Of a stretch of 64,000 nucleotides of DNA, positions 45,928 to 54,865 are shown piece by piece; the first letter of the stretch is position 1, and each line of letters begins with the position of its first letter. The position numbers and the translations under genes were made by a program. Location: NCBI RefSeq assembly GCF_012849055.1, contig NZ_CP051677.1:4107001-4171000 (forward strand), in the 5' to 3' direction. The notes under the pieces are model-generated. The model had not been told where the DNA came from. It was given only the letters and a program-made list of their open reading frames with translations, and ran no database searches. The DNA comes from Spirosoma rhododendri. Its GTDB lineage: Bacteria > Bacteroidota > Bacteroidia > Cytophagales > Spirosomataceae.

Positions 45928-46499
45928 TTAATCGGATGTGTCGGTTTTCTTAATAAAGTCTTCTATTTTTTTAACCGCCAGGTGATACGATGCTTTCAGC
46001 GCCCCAACCGACGTACCGGTGACTTCGGCGATGTCTTCGTATTTCATGTCGTCGAAGTACTTCATGTTGAACACCAGCCGCTGTTTGTCGGGTAGTTTGA
46101 GCAGGGCCTGCTGTAGTTTCAACTGCACTTCGTCGCCACTCGGTTCTCTACCCGACGTGGTGTAGTCGGAATTGCTTTCCAGCTTCTCCATCAGCTCGCC
46201 TTCCACGTCGCCGATGGGCAGAAAAAAGCGCCGACGTTTCTTGTTGAGGAAGTTAAGGCACTCGTTGGTGGCAATGCGGTACACCCATGTGTACAACTGA
46301 CTATCCCCCGAAACTGTTCCAGACTGTTCCAGACTTTGATAAACGTTTCCTGCACCAGATCATCGGCATCGTCGTGGTCAATGACCATTTTCCGAACGTG
46401 CCAGTAAATCTTCTGCTGATACTTGCGCACCAGCAGATTAAAGGCATAGTTCCGGCTCGACGGATCGCGAAATTTGGCAAGCAGTTCTTCGTCAGTCAT
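45928..46499 (-). CDS. ECF RNA polymerase sigma factor (frameshifted at 46305-46309)
   Basis: About 190 residues when joined. Region 2: NLLVRKYQQKIYWHVRKM, DDADDLVQETFIKVW, then YTWVYRIATNECLNFL. Region 4: LLKLPDKQRLVFNMKYF, MKYEDIAEVTGTSVGALKAS. The first frame drifts off after EQFRG at C5 on the plus strand; one extra G on the coding strand gives RGDSQLYTWVYRIA and a complete RpoE-like factor. It should regulate its own operon with the membrane protein and Spy-like protein. ATG at 46499. Confidence 0.88.
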
Positions 46500-46508
46500 T
46501 CAGGGGAA

Positions 46509-46582
46509 GTTTGAGGTTCAAAGTTTAAGGTTCAAGGTTGCTTCAGTGACCAACCTTGAACCTTAAACCTTGAACTTTAAAC
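46509..46582. repeat. inverted-repeat element, GTTTAAGGTT family
   Basis: 32-base arms at 46509-46540 and 46551-46582 pair with three mismatches over a 10-base loop. It fills the gap between the transketolase C-subunit stop and the sigma gene start. Confidence 0.88.
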
Positions 46583-46587
46583 TACAA

Positions 46588-47544
46588 TTAAGCCTTGCGG
46601 CTCATTACTTTCTTTACCTGCGCGATGATGTTCTCGGCAGTCAGGCCGTATTTCTCCATCAGTTGCGCTGGGGTGCCGCTTTCGCCGAACGTGTCGTGAA
46701 CACCGACGTACTCGATGGGGGCAGGATAGTTGCGCGACAATACCTGTGCCACGCTGTCGCCCAGACCACCGTTGAGCATGTGCTCTTCGGCCGTAACGGC
46801 GCAGCCCGTCTTCTTAATCGACGCCAGGATTGCTTCTTCATCCAACGGTTTAATCGTGTGAATGTTGATGATGTCGGCTTCGATACCTTCTTCCGCCAGC
46901 TTTTCGCCCGCCTTGATCGCTTCCCAAACGAGATGGCCCGTGCAGAAAATCGACACGTCTTTGCCTTCGTTTACCGTCCACGCTTTACCAATCTCGAACT
47001 TCTGATCGGCGGGGGTAAATACGGGAATGACCGGACGGCCGAACCGCAGGTAAACCGGCCCCTCATGCTCGGCGATAGCCAACGTAGCCGCTTTGGTCTG
47101 ATTGTAGTCGCAGGGGTTGATAACGGTCATGTTGGGTAGCATTTTCATCATGCCCAGGTCTTCCAGAATCTGGTGCGTAGCCCCGTCTTCGCCCAGCGTC
47201 AGCCCCGCGTGCGATGCGCAGATTTTGACATTCTTGTTCGAATACGCAACCGACTGCCGGATTTGGTCATAAACGCGACCCGTAGCGAAGTTGGCAAAGG
47301 TCGTAGCGAAGGGGATGTGTCCGCCGATGGTCAGGCCGGCCGATACGCCGATCATGTTAGCTTCGGCGATGCCGCACTGCACAAACCGCTCGGGGTTTTC
47401 CTTAATGAACGTGTCGAGCTTAAGCGAACCGGCGAGGTCGGCGGTCAGCGCTACGACGTTGGGGTTGGTGCGGCCGAGTTCGGCAATACCCGCGCCGAAG
47501 CCCGAGCGCGTATCTTTTGATTCTGTGTATTCGTATTTCTTCAT
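46588..47544 (-). CDS. transketolase, C-terminal subunit
   Basis: 318 residues covering the pyrimidine-binding and C-terminal domains of transketolase: RSGFGAGIAELGRTNPNVVALTADL, ERFVQCGIAEANMIGVSAG with the catalytic Glu, SHAGLTLGEDGATHQ, RFGRPVIPVF, and the C-terminal GDSVAQVLS and HDTFGESGTPAQLMEKYG. The ThDP-binding half is the separate gene at 49223-50080. Split transketolase genes are normally adjacent; here two unrelated genes lie between them. It transfers two-carbon ketol units in the pentose phosphate pathway. Confidence 0.93.
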   Translation of the reverse strand: MKKYEYTESKDTRSGFGAGIAELGRTNPNVVALTADLAGSLKLDTFIKENPERFVQCGIAEANMIGVSAGLTIGGHIPFATTFANFATGRVYDQIRQSVAYSNKNVKICASHAGLTLGEDGATHQILEDLGMMKMLPNMTVINPCDYNQTKAATLAIAEHEGPVYLRFGRPVIPVFTPADQKFEIGKAWTVNEGKDVSIFCTGHLVWEAIKAGEKLAEEGIEADIINIHTIKPLDEEAILASIKKTGCAVTAEEHMLNGGLGDSVAQVLSRNYPAPIEYVGVHDTFGESGTPAQLMEKYGLTAENIIAQVKKVMSRKA

Positions 47545-47553
47545 TTGGTGTAG

Positions 47554-47572
47554 CGACGCTCCAGGAACGTCG
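47554..47572. repeat. hairpin at the 3' border of the AAA/TOPRIM pair
   Basis: CGACG...CGTCG pair around TCCAGGA between the TOPRIM stop and the transketolase C-subunit start. A short palindrome that marks one border of the inserted pair. Confidence 0.4.
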
Positions 47573-47579
47573 ATCGTAG

Positions 47580-48149
47580 TTAGTTCGCCGAAGCGAGGGT
47601 TTGCAATTTCGTTAAAAAATACCGTGCCGACGGGCAGTTCTCATGCGCTGCCGCCCGCTCAATGGTGAAGCCGCATTTTATCATACGACGAGCGAGAATA
47701 GGTTTCGTCCCCACACCACGCCCTGTTTGCTGAATAAACAGTTGTCGGATAGTCTCGAACGGATCGGCTTCCTGCTCAGGGCGGTCGTGGTGAAATTCTA
47801 CACCCATGATCACACTCATCGTGGTAGAATCGGCCAGAAACCAGGCTTCTGCGGCTCGAACGGCCACCACCGTATGCTGGTTGGGATGGTCGCCAATTCG
47901 CTTTCGCGTGTCATCAGCCGATACATCGTTGTCCTGATCGGTAAGGATCACAATGTGCGTAGCTCCACCTTTGTACAAAGCTGCTCGTCGCTTTTCAAGA
48001 TTACGCGGCAACAGATTACCGTTTCCATCGGCATCTTGAATTGGCGACACACAGCGCAGTCCGCTGACCGTGAGCAACGCCTGAAACGCATCGGACCTGA
48101 CGATCTTCACTTCCGTATCGCCTTCGCAGATAAACCCGACGTCTACCAT
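47580..48149 (-). CDS. TOPRIM-like nuclease candidate, DUF4276 type
   Basis: 189 residues. The TOPRIM pattern is visible: GFICEGDTE (Glu9, Glu13), then HIVILTDQDND (Asp70, Asp72), followed by VRAAEAWFLADS, which is the EAWLLAD signature of DUF4276 proteins. TOPRIM domains cut or join nucleic acid with bound Mg2+. Its start overlaps the end of the AAA ATPase gene by 7 bases, so the two are made together, as in OLD-type split nucleases where the ATPase controls the TOPRIM subunit. A role in phage defence is inferred from this arrangement, not shown. Confidence 0.8.
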   Translation of the reverse strand: MVDVGFICEGDTEVKIVRSDAFQALLTVSGLRCVSPIQDADGNGNLLPRNLEKRRAALYKGGATHIVILTDQDNDVSADDTRKRIGDHPNQHTVVAVRAAEAWFLADSTTMSVIMGVEFHHDRPEQEADPFETIRQLFIQQTGRGVGTKPILARRMIKCGFTIERAAAHENCPSARYFLTKLQTLASAN

Positions 48150-49156
48150 GCGAGTCCTCCGTTTAAGGCGTTCGTCAGCCAGGCTTCATCGACGCGCATT
48201 CCGTTGAAATCCTCATTTCGAAACTGTCGGGTGGTAGTTGCTCCATCCTTTTTCTCAACGACAACAAATTCATTCGGCCGTACGCGCGACGCCATCGACT
48301 GTGAATGCGTATTGAGCCAGATATAATGACCGCGTTCCTCACACATAATGCGAAAGAAATCAACCAGTTCTCCCGCTACCTGCGGATGTAGACCGTTCTC
48401 CGGCTCTTCAATGCACAGAAATTGCGGCTTGTCGTCGCTTTGGTAAACGGCGGTCAGCAGGGCCAGAATGTTATACGTGCCGTCGGAAATCAGGTCTTTG
48501 GTAAAATACTCCGAAGATGAATTCTCAAACCAGTGCAACTCGTCCCGATCATCAACTTCTACCGCTTTGAAGCCTGGTATAAACAGCTCCAGCCACTCGA
48601 ATATTTCGTCGCGCAGGAGGGGACTAGTTAGGATGCGCTTCAACACAGGCTCTAAATTAGTCGCTGCCAAGTCAAGCGAAATCTCATCCTGATACGGAAA
48701 TCTCAACGTATCTCTATTCCCGACGAACAGTCTAAGGAAGCGGTAGAAAAATTGGTCTGTTGCACTAGTGCGCCATCTTTCTCCATCTTGAACGAATATC
48801 GGTGATCCTTGCCCTCTTTCGCGTGCTCCAGGAATTCCTTTAGATTCAAGGGCCGCTTTATTGCGAAAATCATGACTGATAAAAGCTGTGTGCGGGAAAC
48901 TGTCGAATGAACTGTCGAAGCGAAAACTCTTAGCAGTTTTGTTACCTCTATTTGTTAGTTTTTCAGTTCCACCGAACAATCGTACAGCCTCAGAAGGATA
49001 AACCCGAGTATAGCTGTTCACAAATTCCAGAGCTTCGAAAATATTCGATTTGCCGGAACCGTTGGGGCCGACAAAGACCGTGAACGGATTCGGCTCAATG
49101 AGTTCGATCCGTTCAATGGACTTGAAATTTTCGATGACCAGGCGGTTGATCTTCAT
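48143..49156 (-). CDS. AAA/ABC-type ATPase, OLD/RecF-like, paired with TOPRIM gene
   Basis: 337 residues. Begins MKINRLVIENFKSIERIEL, the usual start of RecF/OLD/SMC-like ATPases. Walker A GPNGSGKSN (30-38), signature-like LISDGTYNILALL (~222-234), Walker B FLCIEEPENGLHPQ (~246-259), switch His in NTHSQSM (~282-288). It is shorter than full OLD proteins and lacks its own TOPRIM, which the overlapping downstream gene supplies. Composition is more AT-rich than the flanking transketolase genes: the 60 bases from 48901 hold 22 G+C, those from 49621 hold 33. Probable sensor/ATPase of a two-gene defence cassette. Confidence 0.85.
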   Translation of the reverse strand: MKINRLVIENFKSIERIELIEPNPFTVFVGPNGSGKSNIFEALEFVNSYTRVYPSEAVRLFGGTEKLTNRGNKTAKSFRFDSSFDSFPHTAFISHDFRNKAALESKGIPGARERGQGSPIFVQDGERWRTSATDQFFYRFLRLFVGNRDTLRFPYQDEISLDLAATNLEPVLKRILTSPLLRDEIFEWLELFIPGFKAVEVDDRDELHWFENSSSEYFTKDLISDGTYNILALLTAVYQSDDKPQFLCIEEPENGLHPQVAGELVDFFRIMCEERGHYIWLNTHSQSMASRVRPNEFVVVEKKDGATTTRQFRNEDFNGMRVDEAWLTNALNGGLAW

Positions 49157-49184
49157 GACGCAGGCGGCACGGCAAGTGGTTGTA

Positions 49185-49218
49185 CGAACAGCAGGATGCT
49201 GTTCGAGACAAATTTGTC
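49185..49218. repeat. two adjacent palindromes at the 5' border of the AAA/TOPRIM pair
   Basis: CGAACAGCAGGATGCTGTTCG (a 9-bp stem with 3-base loop; CAGCAGGATG family, one base over the usual short form) lies at 49185-49205, followed by the perfect 12-base palindrome GACAAATTTGTC at 49207-49218. They lie in the gap after the transketolase N-subunit stop. Confidence 0.65.
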
Positions 49219-49222
49219 AGGA

Positions 49223-50080
49223 TTAATAGTCCGAGAAGCCGACGGATAGGGGGAGTTGGTTCATGGCCTGCGTAACCTGCTCCGCGTTGGGGGCGACGCC
49301 GTGCCACTTGTAGTTACCCACCATGTAATCGACGCCGAAGCCCATTTCAGTGTGCATCAGAATCAGCGTTGGTACGTCGGGGTTTTCCTGCGCTTTTTTC
49401 AGCGTCTTAACCACGTCGGCCATGTCGTTGCCCTTCATCTCGTCGACGTGCCAGCCGAACGCCTTGTACTTAGCGGCCAGGTCGCGGTTGTCGTTGACGT
49501 TCTCGGTGGTGCCGTCGATCTGTGCGAGGTTAAAGTCGACAACGGCGGTCAGGTTGCCGAGTTTCTTGTTGGGGGCAAATTGGGCGGCTTCCCAGATTTG
49601 GCCTTCCTGCTGCTCACCGTCGCCCATCAGTACGTAGACGTGTCTGTCGTCGCCGTTGAGTTTTTTCGAGTAGGCAGCACCGGCGGCTACCGACAGGCCC
49701 TGTCCCAGCGAACCCGACGCGATGCGGACGCCCGGTAGGTGTTCGGCGGTGGTGGGGTGTCCTTGCAGGCGGCTGTCGAGCTTACGGAATGTCGCGAGTT
49801 CGGCCAGTGGGAAGTAACCGGCGCGGGCCAGTACGGAGTAGAAAACGGGCGAAATGTGGCCGTTCGAGAGGAAGAACAGGTCTTCGTCGGTGCCATTCAT
49901 GTCGAAGATAGGCGTGCCGTCGGCATTTTGTTTCCGACGCATTACGTCAAAGTACAGGGCAACCAGAAAGTCGGTGCAGCCAAGCGAACCACCGGGGTGG
50001 CCAGAGCTGACAGCAGCTACCATGCGGACAATATCCCGCCGAACGGCGGTGGCAACGTGTTCGAGTTGTTCGATTTCCAT
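49223..50080 (-). CDS. transketolase, N-terminal (ThDP-binding) subunit
   Basis: 285 residues. Opening helix VATAVRRDIVRMVAAVSSGHPGGS, NGHISPVFYSVLA, ASGSLGQGLSVAAGAA, and the thiamin-diphosphate motif from GDGEQQEGQIWEA to VVDFN. Ends WHGVAPNAEQVTQAM. It binds the pyrophosphate of ThDP and Mg2+, and needs the C-subunit (46588-47544) for activity. The two are on the same strand but about 1.7 kb apart because of the AAA/TOPRIM pair. Confidence 0.93.
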   Translation of the reverse strand: MEIEQLEHVATAVRRDIVRMVAAVSSGHPGGSLGCTDFLVALYFDVMRRKQNADGTPIFDMNGTDEDLFFLSNGHISPVFYSVLARAGYFPLAELATFRKLDSRLQGHPTTAEHLPGVRIASGSLGQGLSVAAGAAYSKKLNGDDRHVYVLMGDGEQQEGQIWEAAQFAPNKKLGNLTAVVDFNLAQIDGTTENVNDNRDLAAKYKAFGWHVDEMKGNDMADVVKTLKKAQENPDVPTLILMHTEMGFGVDYMVGNYKWHGVAPNAEQVTQAMNQLPLSVGFSDY

Positions 50081-50146
50081 GCGTAGTTAGTAATGAATTT
50101 CGGGTGTAATAATACGGCTTTAGAAGGAACTGACAGGCTTTTTGTA

Positions 50147-50282
50147 GACAGGATTACCGGATTGACAGGATTTTATCTACTTCTGATTGCAGTTTAACAG
50201 GCCGAAGAGCGTACTCTGTGCTGATCCGCACCATTCGCGTCATCCGCTTGCCATCCAACCCTGTTAATCCTGCAATCCTGTC
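50147..50282. repeat. inverted-repeat element, ACAGGATTACAGG family
   Basis: 26-base arms at 50147-50172 and 50257-50282 pair with four mismatches around an 84-base loop, between the bcp stop and the transketolase N start. Word content matches 29466-29552. Confidence 0.75.
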
Positions 50283-50290
50283 GATGAAAA

Positions 50291-50737
50291 TCAGCCCAGC
50301 AGCTGCTTCGCGTGGTTTTTCGTATCGATTTTACCGATGATGCTGGTGATAATGCCCTGCTCATCGACGACGAAGGTCGTGCGGACGGTACCCATGTAGG
50401 TACGGCCGTAGTTGGACTTTTCCTGCCACACCCCGTAGGCTTTCACAATCTGTTTGTCGGTGTCGGCAACGAGCCGAAACGGCAGGTCATACTTTTGCGC
50501 GAACTTCTGGTGCGACGCCTGACTGTCGATGCTAACGCCCAGCACTTCGTAGCCAGCCGCCTGCAAGTCGTTGTAGTTGTCGCGTAAGCTGCAAGCCTGC
50601 GCCGTGCAACCGGGTGTGTCGTCTTTGGGGTAGAAGTACAGGGCCACCCGCCGACCCCGGTAGTCAGATAGCCGAACAGGTTCGCCGTATTGGTCGGTAC
50701 TCGTAAAGTCAGGGGCTGGATCGCCGGTGGTGAGCAT
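50291..50737 (-). CDS. bcp: thioredoxin-dependent thiol peroxidase (peroxiredoxin Q/Bcp)
   Basis: 148 residues. FYPKDDTPGCTAQACSLRDNY holds the peroxidatic Cys and, five residues on, the resolving Cys of the Bcp subgroup. GVSIDSQASHQKFAQKYDLPF and the late Arg stretch complete the fold. It reduces hydrogen and lipid peroxides in the cytoplasm. Alone on the minus strand between two repeat elements. Confidence 0.95.
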   Translation of the reverse strand: MLTTGDPAPDFTSTDQYGEPVRLSDYRGRRVALYFYPKDDTPGCTAQACSLRDNYNDLQAAGYEVLGVSIDSQASHQKFAQKYDLPFRLVADTDKQIVKAYGVWQEKSNYGRTYMGTVRTTFVVDEQGIITSIIGKIDTKNHAKQLLG

Positions 50738-50740
50738 TGT

Positions 50741-50810
50741 GTTTAAGGTTTGTGGTTCAATGTTTAAGGTTCGGAAATTAACAGTAAACGTTAAACTACA
50801 AACCTTAAAC
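50741..50810. repeat. inverted-repeat element, GTTTAAGGTT family
   Basis: GTTTAAGGTTTGTGGTTCAA (50741-50760) and onward pairs with 50784-50810 over about 27 positions with four mismatches. Between the M23 stop and the bcp start. Confidence 0.8.
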
Positions 50811-50817
50811 TCCTCAT

Positions 50818-52910
50818 CTATTTCCGCCTGCGTTTCCTCGTCACTGTCTTGCGGACGGGGGGGCGGGGAACGTGAACGGTGGTTTCGGCCTGCCCGATGT
50901 TGCCCGCTCGATCTTTTACCTGAATCAGGATTTCGGCACCCTCCTCGAACGGTTCGGCGGGGTCCAGTTTATCCGACCAGAGCAGGGCGCGTTTGTAATC
51001 GTACTGCATTAGTACCCACTCGCCGTTGACCAGGGCGCGGAAATCGGCGATACCCGAGAGGTCGTCGCGGATTTTGGCCGTGATGCCGTTGGGCGTGGCA
51101 CCAGTGATCTGTACCGATGGCGGGGTGTTGTCAGTCAGGAGTTTGAAGCGGCCCAGGTTGCGGGTTAGGAAGTCGATCCGGCTGTTTTGCCAGGTGCCAC
51201 CCAGAAAACTTGGCCGTCCACCGCTGACCCAGTACATCTTCGTTCGCATGGTGTCGACGGTGCCCGGCGAATAGCCGGACTGGTACTGCACTGACAGAAA
51301 ATCGTTCAGCGGAATCGTCGACTGGTTGATTTCGATACCACCTTCGGGCAGCGAACGTACGGCCAGATGAAGCGTGTCGAACAGGGTTTTGGGCGAGAAC
51401 GACAGCCGCGCATTCCCAGTGGTCAGCGTCTCCGGTCGGCCGGGCAGAATGCGCTTGCGGAAGTTAGTGCGGACCACCTGCCGACCAAATAGAATCGAGT
51501 CAGGCATTGTCTTGCGGAGGTCGATCAGGTACACGGCTTTGTCGCCCTGCACGTAGCTGACGGCCTGACTGACACTGCTGCGCCCGGTCATCAGTTGCGC
51601 GGTGGGCGGGTTGCTGGTCGACACGTTGCGGACGGTCAGTTTCAGCACGTTTTCGTCGGTCGTAATCGTCGCGACGGGCGGACCGGATGGCTGTACCAGG
51701 GGAGGGGACACCCCCGGCGCGGGCAACCCCACCTCGCTGCTGTCGATGGGTTCGGCGTTCGGATCGTTGGTGAGCGTGTCCGCGGGGGGCGGGGGAACGG
51801 GAACGCCGTCGGGCAGAATCGTAAACGTCAGGCGGGCCGCGTGGTCGTAGGCGTCGAACAGCGTGATCGTCACCTCGTGCGGCTGTTTATCGAGTAGCGG
51901 CAATCGGCCCCGGTAGGCCGAATTCGTTGCTGAATACAATTGCAGCGTGTTGCCGTCGGCGATATAGCCCCGGTGGTACCGCTGCCCCGTCGTTTGCTCG
52001 ACCTCGTAATTTTCGTGGATATTCAGGAGTCGCGTCTGCTCATTGGGGAAGCTGTTCATGTTGTAGGCGAACACCTCCCGTCCGTCGAGCCGGACCTCCA
52101 TGCAGTTGATACCGTTGCGGTAGGGCGACCCGTTGGCTTTATCGTAGCCCAGTACTTCCAGCCCGATCAGCCCTGACGCGGACACTGGCTGGGTAAGTGT
52201 ATACGAACCATCTGACCGGCGGACCGGCGCATATGTGACCCGCTGGTATTCGCCGTTGATGCGCGATTCGGCGGTCATCGTTTTCAGGGCGATACGCTCG
52301 AAGTAAGGCGGTACGTCGTCGCCTAGTTCGGAAAAGTTGTAGAGCAGCGGGTTGATGAGGTTGTCGCGGGCGTCGCGGACTTCAAAGTGCAGGTGCGGTC
52401 CGCCCGACCCGCCCGTGTTGCCCGATGCCGCAATGATGTCGCCCTGCTTAACGGTAAACTGACCGGGGGCGGGGCGCAGGTCGATCTCGAACGTTTTGCG
52501 GGCGTACTGCTGCTCGTGCAGGTAGCGGCCCAGCGTGTCGTTGAGGGTTTTGAGGTGGCCGTATACCGTCGTCAGACCGTTGGGGTGTTTCAGGAAAACG
52601 ACGTTGCCGTAGCCGCCGGTAAACACCGCAATGCGCGACACGTAGCCATCCGCAGCGGCATGGACCGGTAGCCCCTCGCGGCCCCCGTGCGGATGTCAAG
52701 CCCCGCGTGGAAGTGGTTGGGCCGCAAATCGCCGAGACCACCCGACAGCGAGTTGGCCCCACCCGGCTGAATGGGAAACAAAAAATAGCCGGGCTGAATC
52801 GTACCCGGCTGAATGTAACCATTCGGGCGGTTGGGTGCCGGAGTTTGTCCCCGCGATTGGCCAAGCGTGGTCAGGGCAAGCAGGGCACTGTAAAACAGCA
52901 GTCGTTTCAA
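50818..52910 (-). CDS. M23 family metallopeptidase (frameshifted at 52682-52686)
   Basis: About 698 residues when joined. Signal peptide MKRLLFYSALLALTTLGQSRGQ, then a LytM/M23 domain with zinc ligands in NHFHAGLDIRTG and GGPHLHFEVRD, followed by a long beta-rich C-terminal half ending in a basic tail (VTRKRRRK). M23 enzymes cut peptidoglycan cross-bridges. The frame breaks at C5 on the plus strand: RTGAARGYRS should read RTGGREGLPVHAAADGYVSRIAVF, restored by one extra G on the coding strand. Length beyond the peptidase domain is unusual for M23 but common in Bacteroidota homologues. Confidence 0.87.
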
Positions 52911-52967
52911 TGAAAAACAGGAAAAAGCAATCCGGTATCTATTTACTAGACGCAGCCGGTCAATAAT

Positions 52968-53579
52968 TTATTTTACGTCGACCGTTAGCATAGGGCGGTC
53001 TTCCAGGTAGCAGGTCAGTGTATCGCCGATCTGTACGGGGCCAACGCCTTTGGGCGTACCGGTGAAGATAATATCGCCCTGTTGCAGCAGGAAATAGCGC
53101 GACACGAACGAGATCAGGTAATCGATTTTGAACAGCATCAGGCTTGTGTTGCCCTGCTGCCGCGTTTCACCGTTGATGTCGAGCCGGAAGTTCAGGTTTT
53201 GCAGGTCGGCAAACTCAGTTTTGGCAACGAAGTTCGAGATAGGGGCCGAGCCGTTGAAGGCTTTGGCGAGTTCCCACGGCAGACCTTTCGCTTTCAGCTT
53301 GCTCTGCACGTCGCGGGCCGTGAAGTCGATACCTACGCCGATTTCGTCGTAATACTTATGGGCAAACTTCTGGTCGATGTTTTTGCCAACCCGATTGATT
53401 TTGACCAGCACCTCCACTTCGTGGTGGACGTCTTTGGAAAAATCGGGGTAAAAAAACGGTTCGTGGCGCAGCGGGAGGGCCGTTTCCGGTTTGAGGAAAA
53501 TGACGGGATCGTCGGGCTGTTCGTTGTTGAGTTCGTGGATATGGTCGACGTAGTTGCGACCGACGCAAATGATTTTCAT
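52968..53579 (-). CDS. fumarylacetoacetate hydrolase family protein
   Basis: 203 residues. CVGRNYVDHIHEL, PVIFLKPETAL, DVHHEVEVLVKI with the metal-binding Glu pair, and FTGTPKGVGPVQIGD with the closing FAH motif. The short length is that of YcgM-like acylpyruvases or 2-keto-hydrolases rather than full FAH. It likely hydrolyses or decarboxylates oxaloacetate- or acylpyruvate-like acids. Divergent from the M48 gene. Confidence 0.9.
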   Translation of the reverse strand: MKIICVGRNYVDHIHELNNEQPDDPVIFLKPETALPLRHEPFFYPDFSKDVHHEVEVLVKINRVGKNIDQKFAHKYYDEIGVGIDFTARDVQSKLKAKGLPWELAKAFNGSAPISNFVAKTEFADLQNLNFRLDINGETRQQGNTSLMLFKIDYLISFVSRYFLLQQGDIIFTGTPKGVGPVQIGDTLTCYLEDRPMLTVDVK

Positions 53580-53810
53580 AGTGTTACTACGGGGGCTGGC
53601 CCCGGTCAGAAGAGGGCGAAAGGAATCGGGCAGGCGCTAAGGCAACCGGCACAGGCTCGTCGATTAAACGAACGGAACCATCGCAAATCTAAGGAGTAAA
53701 GCGCCCCTGACCACGCCAACGGGAAAAAATTCAAACAAACCAAGCGGTGTAACAGTCATAATGGGTGTTCTGATTTTACCATTCCTACACAAAAGAAAAC
53801 AAAGTACCCT

Positions 53811-54635
53811 ATGAAGAAGATGATGATCGCGCTGATTGGTATTGCGCTGGCCGTAACGGCCTGTGAGCGGGTACCACTAACGGGGCGCAAGCAGTTGATT
53901 CTGGTGCCGAATAACGAGATGCTGAGCATGAGTTTTACCCAGTACAAACAGTTTCTGGATACCAGTAAAGTTGTTAGCAGTAATTCGGGCGACGCCGAGA
54001 TGGTCAGCCGAGTAGGTGGCCGTATCCGGCAGGCTGTCGAAGCGTACATGAACAGCAACGGCCTTAGCAAGCGGCTGGAAGGGTTCAAATGGGAATACCA
54101 TCTGGTGCAAAGCCCGCAGGTCAACGCCTGGTGTATGCCCGGCGGTAAAATCGTAGTCTATTCCGGCATCCTGCCGTATACGCAGAACGAAGCCGGACTG
54201 GCAACGGTGCTGGGCCACGAAGTATCGCACGCCGTGGCTGAACACGGTAACGAGCGGATGAGTGAAAGTCTGGTCGCCAACCGTTTGTTGCAAGTCGGTC
54301 AGGTCGCGACGGGTATCAGCACGGCGTCGCGCAGCCCGCAGACGCAGGCTATTTTTCAGCAGGCGTTTGGCATCGTGGGTCCGCTGGCGTATCAGTATGG
54401 CGTCGGGTTGCCCCACAGCCGCCGTCAGGAGTCGGAAGCTGACCATCTGGGCCTGATTTTCATGGCAATGGCTGGGTATGACCCTCACGAAGCCATTACG
54501 TTCTGGACCCGCATGGCCAAAGCGAGTGGTGGTAAAGCCCCCGCCGAATTTATGTCGGATCACCCCTCCGACGCCCGCCGGATCGCCGACCTGGAAAAGC
54601 TCATGCCAGAGGCTATGAAGTACTACAAACGGTAG
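53811..54635 (+). CDS. M48 family metalloprotease lipoprotein
   Basis: 274 residues. Lipoprotein signal MKKMMIALIGIALAVTAC. Zinc site HEVSHAVAEHG (HExxH) and the third ligand Glu in RRQESEADHLGL; substrate-cleft stretch VNAWCMPGGKIVVYSGIL is typical of LoiP/YcaL/BepA-type proteases. Ends with the family motif SDHPSDARRIADL. It probably degrades misfolded outer-membrane proteins on the periplasmic side. Confidence 0.93.
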   Translation: MKKMMIALIGIALAVTACERVPLTGRKQLILVPNNEMLSMSFTQYKQFLDTSKVVSSNSGDAEMVSRVGGRIRQAVEAYMNSNGLSKRLEGFKWEYHLVQSPQVNAWCMPGGKIVVYSGILPYTQNEAGLATVLGHEVSHAVAEHGNERMSESLVANRLLQVGQVATGISTASRSPQTQAIFQQAFGIVGPLAYQYGVGLPHSRRQESEADHLGLIFMAMAGYDPHEAITFWTRMAKASGGKAPAEFMSDHPSDARRIADLEKLMPEAMKYYKR

Positions 54636-54670
54636 TTTAAGGTTTGTGGAATTTGTAAAGCTATTGCTTT

Positions 54671-54767
54671 GTATCCGGCAGCATCCTGCTGTCGGAGCCG
54701 CGATAGCGGCTAACAGGGCTTCTACCAATTAGCCTATCGGCTCCGACAGCAGGATGCTGCCGGATAC
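54671..54767. repeat. perfect 30-bp inverted repeat, CATCCTGCTGTCG family
   Basis: Arms 54671-54700 and 54738-54767 are exact complements; inner GATAG/CTATC sequence extends the pairing. It shares GAGCCGCGATAGCG with the element at 37348. Confidence 0.9.
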
Positions 54768-54796
54768 AATGTGATCAAGTCCATCTGAAGTTACAA

Positions 54797-54843
54797 AAAC
54801 ACAAAAGGGGACGTATCTATCAGATGCGTCCCCTTTTGTGTTT
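54797..54843. terminator. bidirectional intrinsic terminator
   Basis: 17-bp stem (AAACACAAAAGGGGACG and its complement) with a 13-base loop, between the convergent M48 and SDR genes. Confidence 0.88.
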
Positions 54844-54865
54844 GCTGGGTAACTGAATCTGCTGA

